Below the pieces are notes generated by a model. That model was given only the letters and a program-made list of their open reading frames with translations, did no database searches and had not been told where the DNA came from. Positions 40,210 to 49,831 of a stretch of DNA of 64,000 nucleotides are shown piece after piece (the first letter of the stretch is position 1; every line of letters starts with the position of its first letter). This DNA comes from Parietichytrium sp. I65-24A. Lineage: Eukaryota; Sar; Bigyra; Thraustochytrida; Thraustochytriidae. The stretch spans positions 186,001 through 250,000 of the forward strand of contig BLSF01000009.1 in the NCBI GenBank assembly GCA_012862575.1, read 5' to 3'. The position numbers and the translations under genes are program-made.

Positions 40210-40941
40210 TGTCGTTCCTTGTTCCTTGTTCCTTGTTCCTCGTTCCGTGGCCGTTCCCAACCGCGCCCGTGCGCGCTCGTGTGCGTACGTCCGCGCACTC
40301 AGTGCCAGTCTGCCCGAGTGACCCGCGTCATCCAACACAAGTCGGAACCCGAGGGAAGAGTTTGGGTTCTCGGCACGCGAACCGGAACCAACCAAGCAGG
40401 GACCTCAGGAACCTCAGGAACGGTTCGCTGTTCTCAACAGGGAGACTCCCCAGCTCTGTCCTCGCTGATGCGCGCGGCGTACGAGTATCTATCTATCTAT
40501 CTAACTATCTATCTATCTTCTTCTGGGTTTCGGGCTACTAGAGCCTAGCTAACTAGTCGTTAGAGCCAGACCTATAACTTGAAGTCTCTAGCTAGAGTAG
40601 AGCGAACTTCTGCTGAGCTTGCTGAGCTGCGAAGCGTATGAGCTATAGCTGCTAGCTAGCTAACTAGTACACAGAGAAGTTTTACAGTACGTAGACGAAC
40701 AGAGCGGGTTTGCTACGGATTGTGAGGACTGTGAGGACTTGTGAGGGAGCACTCGAAGTCGATTCTCGGTCGATTTGGGCAAACATCGCAGGTGTGGGGA
40801 AGTTACTTGCCGGGGCGTTTCAGGTGCCAGGTGTTATAGAGGTTGTAGAGCTCGAAATCTGTTGAGCGTCGCTGTTAGTTGGTGTGTTTTGGAGTTGGAG
40901 CGGGGAAGGAGAGCTCCGCAGGAGAGCGGGAAGGGAGGGGA
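40210..40941. other. Divergent 5' region, Sec10/polyQ gene
   Basis: 730 bases. On the Sec10 side TTCCTTG repeats (purine-rich on the coding strand) at about 40,212-40,245. In the middle the TCTATCTATC repeat (40,485-40,517) and several CTAGCTAGC/CTAACTAG motifs (about 40,540-40,665). Purine-rich toward the polyQ gene. No other gene is seen. Confidence 0.5.
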
Positions 40942-42069
40942 ATGCATATTGCTGGGAGAGCGTCAGGAGACGCAATGGTGGCGCCACCCCCGCGACGTAG
41001 GCCGCAAGAATCAGCTCAAAAGCAGCAGGAGCAATACCAGCAGCAACAACAACAACAGCAGCAGCAGCTTGCGCAGCAACAATATGCGCAACAGCAGAGG
41101 CAGTTACAGCTGCAACAGCAGCAGCAGCAACAACAACAACAACAACAACAACAGAGGCATGCGCAGCAACAACACCAACAACAGCAGCAGGCGCAGTTGT
41201 ACGCTAATCAGCAACATCAACAACAGCAGAATCAACATCTTCAACAACAGAATCAACAGCAGCAGCTAGAGCAACAGCAATACCAACAAATGCAACAGCA
41301 GCAAGTTCAACAACAACAACAGCAGCAGCAACAACAACAACAACAACAACAATTGAATGGGTCCAGACCGAGCAGGCGTCGGTCCAATGGGTCGCAAAGA
41401 CCGTTCTTCGAACGTCTCGATGATTTAAACGGCACTTTTGATCGCAGAGACGGGTACATGAGGCGCATGGAGATGGAAATGGAAGATCTGAAACGCACGT
41501 GTGACGAATACAAACGCCGTCTTTCCGGACTGGAACTCATAAACGTTGACTTGGAGAAGAGGCTAGAAACTGAAGCCATCCGTAAGCTGGACTTGGAGCG
41601 AGAGCTGCAGGCCGCCAGGGAAGACGCCGATACGGAGCGTGCAAACTTCCAGGCTCGTGTAGAAGATCTGGAAGAGAAACTTAAAGCAAAGGTGGTGCAG
41701 GAAGACAAACTTTCTGAGAAAATACGTCGCCTTGAACGAGAACTGTACAGAATGCATCAGAGAAAGCATGAGATATTAATGGAGGTCCGTCGCCAAGAAG
41801 CACAAGATCGTGCTGACGACGCTGAAGCCTCGCAGCTTTTGAGGGCACAAGCTGCAGCAATCGAAAACAGATCTGGAGCTGCTGCTCCAACAGCGCCGCG
41901 CACAAATTCGGGCGGGCGTGCCCAAACACCTTCCAGTAGTGCGAGACCAAATCAATTGCAGGATGAGGCGATGGCGGTAGAGTATTTTAGCAGACCAAGC
42001 CCAGCGCTCGCCGAGGAACAGAACCGGTTTCGGATGGCTCAGTCCCTAGGGGACTTTTTCCAGTGTTAG
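40942..42069 (+). CDS. Polyglutamine coiled-coil protein
   Basis: 375 residues from ATG 40,942; a second in-frame ATG at 40,975 gives 364 residues. Residues about 25-140 are a glutamine-rich tract coded by mixed CAA and CAG codons with A, R, H, Y and L interruptions, so it is not a pure triplet repeat. From about 150 to 295 is a predicted parallel coiled coil (FERLDDLNGTFDRRDGYM, LEKRLETEAIRKLDLEREL, LEEKLKAKVVQEDKLSEKIR). A proline/serine/threonine-rich region (about 305-345) and the short tail SLGDFFQC follow. I recognise no family. PolyQ next to a coiled coil is typical of proteins that form condensates or aggregates, which is an inference. It converges with the dynein LIC gene, 124 bases away. 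Confidence 0.75.
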   Translation: MHIAGRASGDAMVAPPPRRRPQESAQKQQEQYQQQQQQQQQQLAQQQYAQQQRQLQLQQQQQQQQQQQQQQRHAQQQHQQQQQAQLYANQQHQQQQNQHLQQQNQQQQLEQQQYQQMQQQQVQQQQQQQQQQQQQQQLNGSRPSRRRSNGSQRPFFERLDDLNGTFDRRDGYMRRMEMEMEDLKRTCDEYKRRLSGLELINVDLEKRLETEAIRKLDLERELQAAREDADTERANFQARVEDLEEKLKAKVVQEDKLSEKIRRLERELYRMHQRKHEILMEVRRQEAQDRADDAEASQLLRAQAAAIENRSGAAAPTAPRTNSGGRAQTPSSSARPNQLQDEAMAVEYFSRPSPALAEEQNRFRMAQSLGDFFQC

Positions 42070-42193
42070 ACTTTTTTGGAACAAGGCTTCGTCACGGCCG
42101 CAGTCCTCCCAGAACACTGTGGTGTGGCTGTGTGTGTGGCGCAAAGACGTGCTTCTGCTCTACAAAACAGGTCATATATTATTTTAATGTTGC

Positions 42194-43772
42194 TTATTTT
42201 CCCTTTGCTGCATCACCTTTATCGCGGTTCAGAAGGTTTTGGAAGAAGTCCGCAATAAGAGCAGGGTTTTCCTTGGCGTCTTGGGCTGTTACCGTTCGTC
42301 GCGGAGGCGTGTCTGTTCCACTCTGAGAAAGAGACGAAGCCTTTGCCGAGGGTGTCGGGGTGCTCGACCCTGACGACGAATCTCTGATGCCTGGCTGCAA
42401 CGAGCTGGCAGTTGCGTTGAAGGAGTTAATCGCGGCAGCTGCCGCGTCTGAAGAGGTCGCCCTTACAGAATCTGGTAGCAGCGCTTGCTTGGCCAAAAGC
42501 TTGGCAAGAAAGTCAGAATTTGGCAGCACCTCCTCTCTCTCCACGTCGGCAGAGTTGTCGAATGAGTTGGATCTGCTGGACTGGTCGGACGGCCCATGAA
42601 TCACTTCTTCGTACGAGGCATCAGGAGACCAGGAAACAATGTTTCGATTCTTGGAGTTCGCAAGAGCTTGAATCAGTTCTGCTCGATCCCAGCCAGCAGG
42701 GATGTGGACAGAGTCTCTCGACGTTTTGGCGAATTGTGAAAATTTGGAGCCGGCGTCTTCCGCGTTCACGGAATGTTCAGGGCCGTGATTGCTTTTTAGG
42801 GCAATGTATGTCGGGTACAGACGGTGAAGAAGGTAAGAGTACAGCAGCTCGACATTGGTCTCGCTCCGTGCTGACACAAAAGTCAAACTGGCGCCGTGCT
42901 TGTAGCAGAACTTTCGAAGATGCTTTTGTATGAACTCGAGTCGCATTTCGACCTCCATATCTTCCGCGGCGCGAGAGAACACGTCTGCTTTGGTACCCAC
43001 AACCAATACTGGTACACCAATATTCAACTCAAGCATACCATCTCTAAGGGGGGCGCTCTCTTCACGGGATTCTATAATCGTATTCCCCTCTGTTGCGCCA
43101 CCGGGCATATTGCGTGAAGAGAACACTGTAGATATATCCCCATTACAAGCCTCAATACTTTTCAAGTACTCTTCCACTGCGGCCTCGCACTTTGACGACT
43201 CGGGTAGACTGTCTTGCAACGCCTCCACCCAGCCCTCCAAAGACTTTAGCGCGGCCCACGGCTTGGCAAGATCTACAGCGATCACAACTATAGTGTTTTC
43301 CACACTTTCTTTCCGCGGAAATATTTTCTTCAAAAATGTGCGAGCCTCCTCTTTCTCCCCTGCAACCCACATGCTAACCTTGACGGCATCGTCATCTAAT
43401 GTTCGTTCAGCACTCCCCAACGCGTCAGTCCAGCCAAATCCAAATCCAAATCCATGTCTTGCTTCTTTTCGCAAACGCGGCTAAGATTCAAAAATGAATG
43501 AACTCACCTTCTACTTTCGGGCTCAAGTACGTGTATCCCAATCCGGCAACGCTGACAGCCACAGACTGCAGAAACTCCCGAACTTGCTGCGGCTGCGGCG
43601 CCACTTGCTGCGCCTTGCACGCCTTTTCCAGGTCCACTTTTTGAAGCGCCGACGCCAGTGATCTCTTACCCGAGCCCGTATCTCCAACTAGAACAACCTT
43701 TCCAGGTCGCACTCTTCTCCCGTTCCCGCCCACCTGTGAGAGCAGCTCCTCCCAGGCGTTGCTCTGCGCCAT
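42194..43772 (-). CDS. DYNC1LI: Cytoplasmic dynein 1 light intermediate chain (two exons)
   Basis: The first exon is 43,508-43,772 and the second 42,194-43,464, with an intron of 43 bases (43,465-43,507) starting GTGAGT and ending AG; 511 residues. The N-terminal Ras-like domain has KVVLVGDTGSGKR (24-37; Walker A has Arg at 37 instead of S/T), GLGYTYLSPKVE, 'TIVVIAVDLAKPW', LVVGTKADV and YCYKHGASLTFVSAR-like strands. The C-terminus contains NPALIADFFQNLLNRD, matching the adaptor-binding helix of animal LICs. LIC links dynein to cargo adaptors. The intron is supported by the broken frame and a strong donor. The 3' splice site is the only acceptor in phase but gives a very short intron, so the exact junction is uncertain. 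Confidence 0.85.
43465..43507 (-). other. Predicted 43-base intron in the dynein LIC gene
   Basis: GTGAGT follows ...GTAGAAG at 43,507; the acceptor AG is at 43,465-43,466. The exon junction is phase 1. The length is short for spliceosomal introns, so an alternative boundary is possible. Confidence 0.55.
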
Positions 43773-44832
43773 TTCACTATCTCACTATCTCACTATATCT
43801 CGCTGGTCGCAAGGTCCTACTGCGTTTCTGTGTTGAGGGCCGTTGATGATGTAGTTATGACTATTTGTATCTTAGCGGTCCTCGCTGAGGACGCCTTAAC
43901 TTGACACCGTTGCTTGAACTGGTTCTTAGTTAGGCAGGCAAGAAATTATCTTTACGGTTGTACCCTGCTGTGTTACGTCACAGAGACTTACACGTTACTG
44001 ACGTTGGTCTGGTTTGATAAGACTAACTAACTTGCCACTACTCACACCCCGTGGAACAGCTCGTTGATCTCGAAGGAATTCAAATCTGAGCGTTATACCA
44101 CTAGTTACGAATATGTTTAAGAGCCAGAACATCTAGTCGGAAAAAAACGGCGAAAAGCAGATTATAATGAGCACGAAAATTGGAAGGAAAATCCCCCAAC
44201 CATCCATGCCCTACAATCCTCACCAGTTTACACTAAACCTGCCTCACTACCCAATTGCTTCTATCCAAGACCGTTAGTGTTTACAGTAGAGCATGGAGTC
44301 CTCCTCTGGAGAGGAGTACTCGTAGTCGTAGCCAAATAGGTAAATACGAAACATATGAAACAGGAATAGGAAAAGAAAGGAAAAAAATCTATCCAATAAA
44401 AACAGCGTTGTGTCTCTCTCAGCCAACGCGAGAGAAAAAAGGACCGCGCGTACACCTGCCGCCCGCCCGCGCACCCCCCTCCTTCCTTCTCCCGCGACCC
44501 TGCGTCCCACGCCCTCCGCCCCACGCTCCACCTCACGCGCGTGCGGGGCAAGCGGTTGGTGGTTCAGGTGGTTCGTCGCGATCTTGTGGTTGAGAGAGCA
44601 GAGCCTTTTTTTTTTTTTTTTTTTTCACTCATCTTCCTTCCTTCCTTCTCCTCTCCCCAGCGCGCGGGAAAAGGAAGAATAATTCGCCGAGGACCATTCG
44701 TCGGCGTTTTGTTTTGGAGAGCGAAAGAAGGAGAGCGCCTTTGTCTCGCTGTTAGAGCAGAGCAAAGGTGAAGATAGGGAGAAAGCAAAGAAAAAGAGAG
44801 AGAAAAAGAGAAAAAGAGACTGAGCAAGTGCG
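43773..44832. other. Divergent 5' region, dynein LIC/nucleoporin
   Basis: 1.06 kb. Near the LIC start CACTATCTCACTATCTCAC repeats (GA-rich on the minus strand). GAGTACTC at about 44,336. A run of about 20 T at 44,607-44,626. Then GA tracts before the nucleoporin start. No gene is supported. Confidence 0.5.
44769..44822 (+). promoter_or_regulatory. GA/GAAA purine tract before the nucleoporin
   Basis: AGGGAGAAAGCAAAG followed by AAAGAGAGAGAAAAAGAG and AAAAAGAGAC directly precede the start codon. It is the clearest case of the purine leader pattern. Confidence 0.55.
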
Positions 44833-47800
44833 ATGCTGAGCAGGATAAAAGACTACGTACTGGGCTCAAGCCCGGCGTCGAAAGCTGAGAAGCGGCAAGA
44901 GGAAAGTGCTGCAACCGCGAAAGCTTCCGTGCAGGATGGAGAGTCACAAAGTGTTAGCGCAGGCAATGCTGGATCCCACGCAGCGAAGCCGAAACCTGTG
45001 CTTAACTTTGGGAACGGCGTGGTGGCGACGGAGAAGCAGAACGCTGGAAGAAGAGCCCCGCAAGGTCTTGCAAAGACGCAGGAGGACACAAAACAAGAGC
45101 TTGAGAGAAAGTTGCAAGAGCTGCAGAGGATGAAAGGGCCGGAAGCACGCGAGATGGCTTTGCGACTGCGCCAAAAGCTGTTTCAGTACGTCAACGGGAT
45201 CGAGCATGATGGTACGTCTGCAAGCGATGAAGAAGATGATGACGATGACGACGACGACGACGATGATGACGATGAGGAGGAGGACGACGAGGACGAGGAT
45301 GAGGATGATATGGTAGATGATGAGGAAGAGGATTACGGAAGGCAAAGAGGCCGTTTTGTCAATGGCACGCCTTTTCCCGGAAGGAAAAGACAGTATGACA
45401 ACTCTTCACCAGAAGAGTTCTTTCAGCCTTCCGCGAAGAGAACCAATTTTGGAACCCCATATTCTGCAAGTTATCGCCAGCACTCGCGCGCAGGTCATAC
45501 TCCAGGGCCGTTCGGGCCTTTCTACGCTCCATCCAGAGATGAGAGACAGTACGAGAGACCCATTCAGCATCAGCAAGAAGATGTTGCACAGCGCATTTTA
45601 CAGACACTCGGAAAAATGTCGACTCCTCTCGAGGACGCTCGACGCCGTCGTCCGCCAACGTGGCCCGCGCCATCTCTGTTGACCGCCTCGCGGTCTCCGA
45701 ATGTAATGAGGCTTGGCAGCATCGACGCTGGTCTGCGTCATGCGGAAGACGCGTTGCTACCAAGAGAGACGATCAGTCCGGCGACCACGGTTAGCAAAAG
45801 TGCGTACGATGCCGCCGTGTCCATCACAAAACCACCACGGATGGTTTCTTTTGTGCGCAAGCCTGAATATATGGGCTCCGCCTCGCACGAATCTCGAGGC
45901 ATGGAGGAGCCCCGTTCTATGGCAAGCAAAACGGTGTTCAGTACCCCTGTCCCCGGCGCGGCTGTTCGTGGGTACAGCAACAATCAGCCTTCGAGTAACG
46001 GAACCACCGCAGCGATGGACGAACGCCTTACGCCGTCCCCACCCCCTGCTGCAAGGCCTTCAGCTGTATCCAAGCCAGCATCTACCCCATTCTTCGGAGG
46101 AAGCTCGGGCGCTACTCCGCGAAGCCCGAAATTTGGAGCTTTGACTCCATCAGAGACATATCGCGCGAGCTCGGCGTCTACTGAGAGCCTCCCTTCCGGC
46201 AGCGTTTCAGAAAGGGTGCACCAACGGTTCATCTTTACTCCTCCTCCCGGGGTGGAGACGAAGCTCGATAGCGCCTCTATCCTTTCAGCAAGTGCTTCGC
46301 GAAAGCAAGAATTTAATTTTGACCAGTACAAGGACCTCCCTTTCGCATTACGCAAGACGAAGCCGTCTGCCTCTGCTTCGAGCTCGTCTTTGCCTGCCAC
46401 AAAGTCGTCTCCCGTGAAGGCGCCTGAGGCTGTCACAAAAGCAAGCGCGGATGTATCCGATGCAGACACTGACGATGGCGCCCCTAAGACCTCCGCACTT
46501 TTTGCCAAATTCCTCTTGCCAAAAGATATGTGGAAGTGTGATGTATGTATGGTAAAGAACAAGAACGCATGGGACAAGTGTGCGTCATGTGAGACACCAA
46601 GGCCTGCAAAGGTTTCGCCAGATGCAGTAAAGGTTTCGCCAGATGCAGTAAAGGTTTCGGCTGACGCAGAAAAGGTTTCGGCAGATGTAGCGCCTCCTGC
46701 TCAATCTGCTTTGTTCGCCAAATTCATGCTGCCAAAGAATATGTGGAAGTGCGATGTGTGTCTCGTTAAAAATAAGAACGAGTGGGATAAGTGCGCCTCT
46801 TGCGAGACTCCACGACCTGCATCCACCGGAGCTGGAGCAGCAAAGCCGAGCGAAGCGCCGACCCCGGCAGCAACTGAAGAGTCCAAAGAGAAGAAGGTGA
46901 GGTTTACTTTTCCTGGCGCATCTGCCTCTGAGGAGGCTAAACCTGCTCCGGCTTTCGATTTTTCAGCAGGAGCTCCAAAAGGCACACCCTTCAAGTTTGG
47001 CGCAGCTTCCGACTCATCAGCATCTACGCCATCTACCACCGCCTCTCCTGTCCCGTTCTCCTTTGGCACTCCCTCAACCAAAACGTCTTCGGACTCTACC
47101 GCGTCTTCGACTCCGTTTTCGTTTGGGGCAGCTAGCAAGCCCAGTACCTCTGAGTCCGCAGCAGCGGCCAGCACGCCAGAAAAGTCTACAGGACTGTTTG
47201 GCAGCAAGCCTGCTTCGACTCCGTTTGCTTCTTCGAGTTCTACCTCTTCCAGCTCCGGTGGATTCAACTTTGGCGCACCATCGTCCTCTCAGAAGCGATC
47301 CGCGAATGATGACGAAGATGAGCCTGAACCATCTGCAAAGAAGCCATTCTCCTTTGGCGCACCTTCTTCGTCTACAGAGCCTGAGAAGTCTAGCGGAGGG
47401 CTAAACTTTGCATCGACTTCCACGGAAGGCAAGCCGGCTCCTTTTTCATTCGGCTCACAAAACTCGGAGAAAGCAGCGAGTTCTGGTGGGTTTTCGTTCG
47501 GCAGTACGTCCTCGTCCTCCTCTGGTGAGAAGGGAACCGAGAAACCCCTCTTTGGAGCTGCACCAGCCACCTCACAATCCGGAGATGCCCCCGCAAAGGG
47601 AGGCTTTAGCTTTGGCGACTCTACCTCCAAGTCCTCCTCTTCTTCTATCTTTGGGGGGGGCTCATCTTCGGGAACCAGCTCCAATTCTTCGGGAGGATTC
47701 TCTTTTGAATCGAAAAAGGATGGTGATAGCGAGGCCCCGGCAGCTAAAAAGCCGTTCAGTTTTGAGACACCCGTATCTTCGAGCAAAGATGGCGAGGCGA

Positions 47801-49341
47801 GCAAAGCAGGTGGATTTGCGTTTGGCGAATCAAGCAAACCTTCTTCTTCGGCATTTCCTGAATCTTCTTCTGGCAAACCATTCGCGTTTGGGCAGCCAAA
47901 GAAGGATGAGGAGAAGAAGGCAGATGCAAACGAAAGCACCGGTAGTGCATTCCCTCCCGCTTCGGGTGGATTTGACTTTGGCGCGAAGCCCACCATCATC
48001 AGCACTTCCAAGCCATCTTCCGGGTTTAGTTTTGAGGCTCCGGTGAAAGAGGGAGCTGGTACCACCGGGTTCGGCGGGTCATCAGGAACAAGTACAAAGC
48101 CGTCTTCGGGTGGGTTTTCCTTCGAGGCGCCCGTATCGAAACCGAGCTCGGACAAACCATCGCCATTCGCTTCATCCGGATCTTCCGGAAACCTTTTCGG
48201 TGGTTCTAATGCTTCCTCAAACAGCAGTTCTGGGACGACAGGGTCTTTTGGTGGATCAAATAACGCATTCGGCAGCGCTCCTGCTTCATCTGCGCCATCT
48301 TCTCAGAGCTCGTCTTCAAATCCTTTTGGAGCACCATCTGAGTCTGGAACTTCGTCGGGTTCGTCCGGAGGCTTTGACTTCAGCGGTAGCAAAAATGCAT
48401 TTGGGGCAGCGCCCACAGAAAAGACTCCTGGCTTTCCATCTTCCAACACCAGCACAACCCCGTCCTCTGGAAGTGGGATGTTTGGAAGCGGAAACGCGTT
48501 CGGTGAAGCTCCTTCGAAATCTTCGAGCACAAACGCATTTGGGTCGTCCGGAAGCAGTGGGAATGCTTTCGGCAGCACGGCAGGGAACGCATTTGGAGGA
48601 AGTAGCAGTAATAGCGGCAACGCATTTAGCAGCAGCTCAAGCGGTAACGCTTTCGGCAGCTCAGGCAGTAATGCTTTCGGCAGCTCAGGTGGGAATGCTT
48701 TCGGTAGCTCAGGCGGAAATGCGTTTGGTGCAAGCAGCTCGGGTTCTGGCTTTGGAGGAGCGACTAACAACAGCAGTGGGGCGAACAACTCTACTCCGTT
48801 TGGTGGCAACAATTCCGGGACGCAGGGCAATAATGCATTTGGTGGCAGCAACAATGCATTCGGTGGAAGCAACAATGCATTTGGTGGCAGCAACAATGCG
48901 TTTGGAGGCGGCAGCAATAGCTTTACGTCTTCAGGCTCGTCCAATGCTTTTGGAGGACAGAATAGCGGCAATATGAATCAGAATCCAGGCATGAACTTTG
49001 GTGGTGGTGGCAACAACGCGTTTGGAGGAAGCACCCAAGGGATGGGCGGAGGAGGATTTAACAACAACAATAGTTCCCAGTCGTTTGGCGGAGGACAACA
49101 GCAGTCCAGCGGCGCACCTTTCGGAGGTGGTATGAACAGCGGTGCAGGCGGATTCGGGGGAAGTAGCTCCGGAGGCTTTGGCCAGCCGCAAGGAGGTGGC
49201 GGATTTGGAGCACCAGTCAATTCGAACCCTTTTGGAGCTCCTGCCCCAGGCGGCTCCAGTTTCAACATGGGCGCTGTGAGCAATAATGGGCCAAAGAGTG
49301 GCGGTGGAAGGAAGCCTGTGCGTGCACGACGCAAGCGTTAA
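44833..49341 (+). CDS. FG nucleoporin with two RanBP2-type zinc fingers (Nup153/Nup1/NUP136-like)
   Basis: 1,502 residues from ATG 44,833. The N-terminal MLSRIKDYVLGSSP is a plausible amphipathic helix, as in Nup153 and Nup1, which bind the inner nuclear membrane. An acidic block lies at about 130-175. Two zinc fingers, each C-x2-C-x3-N-x6-C-x2-C (WKCDVCMVKNKNAWDKCASC near 565; WKCDVCLVKNKNEWDKCASC near 636), are part of a duplicated unit also containing 'SALFAKF.LPK'. From about 690 to 1,490 are FSFG, NAFG and GLFG-type repeats with S/G/N-rich linkers. The basic tail GGGRKPVRARRKR matches the conserved C-terminal motif of the family. The protein is expected in the nuclear basket and to bind importins and Ran. 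The family assignment is firm; orthology to Nup153 is probable. Confidence 0.88.
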   Translation: MLSRIKDYVLGSSPASKAEKRQEESAATAKASVQDGESQSVSAGNAGSHAAKPKPVLNFGNGVVATEKQNAGRRAPQGLAKTQEDTKQELERKLQELQRMKGPEAREMALRLRQKLFQYVNGIEHDGTSASDEEDDDDDDDDDDDDDEEEDDEDEDEDDMVDDEEEDYGRQRGRFVNGTPFPGRKRQYDNSSPEEFFQPSAKRTNFGTPYSASYRQHSRAGHTPGPFGPFYAPSRDERQYERPIQHQQEDVAQRILQTLGKMSTPLEDARRRRPPTWPAPSLLTASRSPNVMRLGSIDAGLRHAEDALLPRETISPATTVSKSAYDAAVSITKPPRMVSFVRKPEYMGSASHESRGMEEPRSMASKTVFSTPVPGAAVRGYSNNQPSSNGTTAAMDERLTPSPPPAARPSAVSKPASTPFFGGSSGATPRSPKFGALTPSETYRASSASTESLPSGSVSERVHQRFIFTPPPGVETKLDSASILSASASRKQEFNFDQYKDLPFALRKTKPSASASSSSLPATKSSPVKAPEAVTKASADVSDADTDDGAPKTSALFAKFLLPKDMWKCDVCMVKNKNAWDKCASCETPRPAKVSPDAVKVSPDAVKVSADAEKVSADVAPPAQSALFAKFMLPKNMWKCDVCLVKNKNEWDKCASCETPRPASTGAGAAKPSEAPTPAATEESKEKKVRFTFPGASASEEAKPAPAFDFSAGAPKGTPFKFGAASDSSASTPSTTASPVPFSFGTPSTKTSSDSTASSTPFSFGAASKPSTSESAAAASTPEKSTGLFGSKPASTPFASSSSTSSSSGGFNFGAPSSSQKRSANDDEDEPEPSAKKPFSFGAPSSSTEPEKSSGGLNFASTSTEGKPAPFSFGSQNSEKAASSGGFSFGSTSSSSSGEKGTEKPLFGAAPATSQSGDAPAKGGFSFGDSTSKSSSSSIFGGGSSSGTSSNSSGGFSFESKKDGDSEAPAAKKPFSFETPVSSSKDGEASKAGGFAFGESSKPSSSAFPESSSGKPFAFGQPKKDEEKKADANESTGSAFPPASGGFDFGAKPTIISTSKPSSGFSFEAPVKEGAGTTGFGGSSGTSTKPSSGGFSFEAPVSKPSSDKPSPFASSGSSGNLFGGSNASSNSSSGTTGSFGGSNNAFGSAPASSAPSSQSSSSNPFGAPSESGTSSGSSGGFDFSGSKNAFGAAPTEKTPGFPSSNTSTTPSSGSGMFGSGNAFGEAPSKSSSTNAFGSSGSSGNAFGSTAGNAFGGSSSNSGNAFSSSSSGNAFGSSGSNAFGSSGGNAFGSSGGNAFGASSSGSGFGGATNNSSGANNSTPFGGNNSGTQGNNAFGGSNNAFGGSNNAFGGSNNAFGGGSNSFTSSGSSNAFGGQNSGNMNQNPGMNFGGGGNNAFGGSTQGMGGGGFNNNNSSQSFGGGQQQSSGAPFGGGMNSGAGGFGGSSSGGFGQPQGGGGFGAPVNSNPFGAPAPGGSSFNMGAVSNNGPKSGGGRKPVRARRKR
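46609..46686 (+). repeat. 21-base tandem repeat inside the nucleoporin gene
   Basis: Four imperfect copies of a 21-base unit, 'AAGGTTTCGCCAGATGCAGT' plus one base, encoding KVSPDAV, KVSPDAV, KVSADAE and KVSADVA. It forms the linker between the two zinc-finger units. Confidence 0.85.
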
Positions 49342-49831
49342 TCCCGAGCTGGCTGAATGGGATTTGGTCGTTGTATACTTTTCTCGCCTTGACTCTTTCT
49401 CGAAAGAGACTGATAGTGAAAAAAAAAACATGCTAAGCAAGTTAACATTTCGTATTATTTTTCTTTGTAAATATTGGTTTTCCGCTGGTAGCTAGTCTTG
49501 CTTTCAGGCTTGCAAGTGTTCTCATAAGATGTGGTGCGCTGGTCGGTTGCAGTTTTGCCCAGTCTCGACTTTTTAGAGGAGAGCGTCACAAGCCACTGGA
49601 GGTGCGTGCAAAAGCGGCAGAGGTTTAATTCCAGGAGGCAGGACAAAAGTTCAACTTTGTTTGTAATACAGCTACTCTAATGAGAGCTTGGTGTTTCCTT
49701 CATTGGAACAAAAGAAGCAAACAAAATAATACTGGGGAGACTCCTTCTACCTTTGCACCTGGGCACATCAATGGCATCCTTTCTCATCTCATCTCATCTC
49801 GCAGCAAGTCGCATTCAGGAACAGCAAGCTA
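49342..49831. other. Convergent 3' gap, nucleoporin/OXA1
   Basis: 490 bases with both 3' ends. It includes an A-run near 49,420 and CATCTCATCTCATCTCGC repeats near 49,782-49,800. No gene is seen. Confidence 0.5.

Noticed and set aside
44255-44682. Short open frames before the nucleoporin
   Set aside because: Low complexity, includes the T run, no domain; probably promoter sequence.
46701-48971. Several long open frames on the minus strand opposite the FG nucleoporin
   Set aside because: They mirror the repetitive S/G/F codons of the nucleoporin; their protein composition is L/P/E-rich and repetitive, with no domain.
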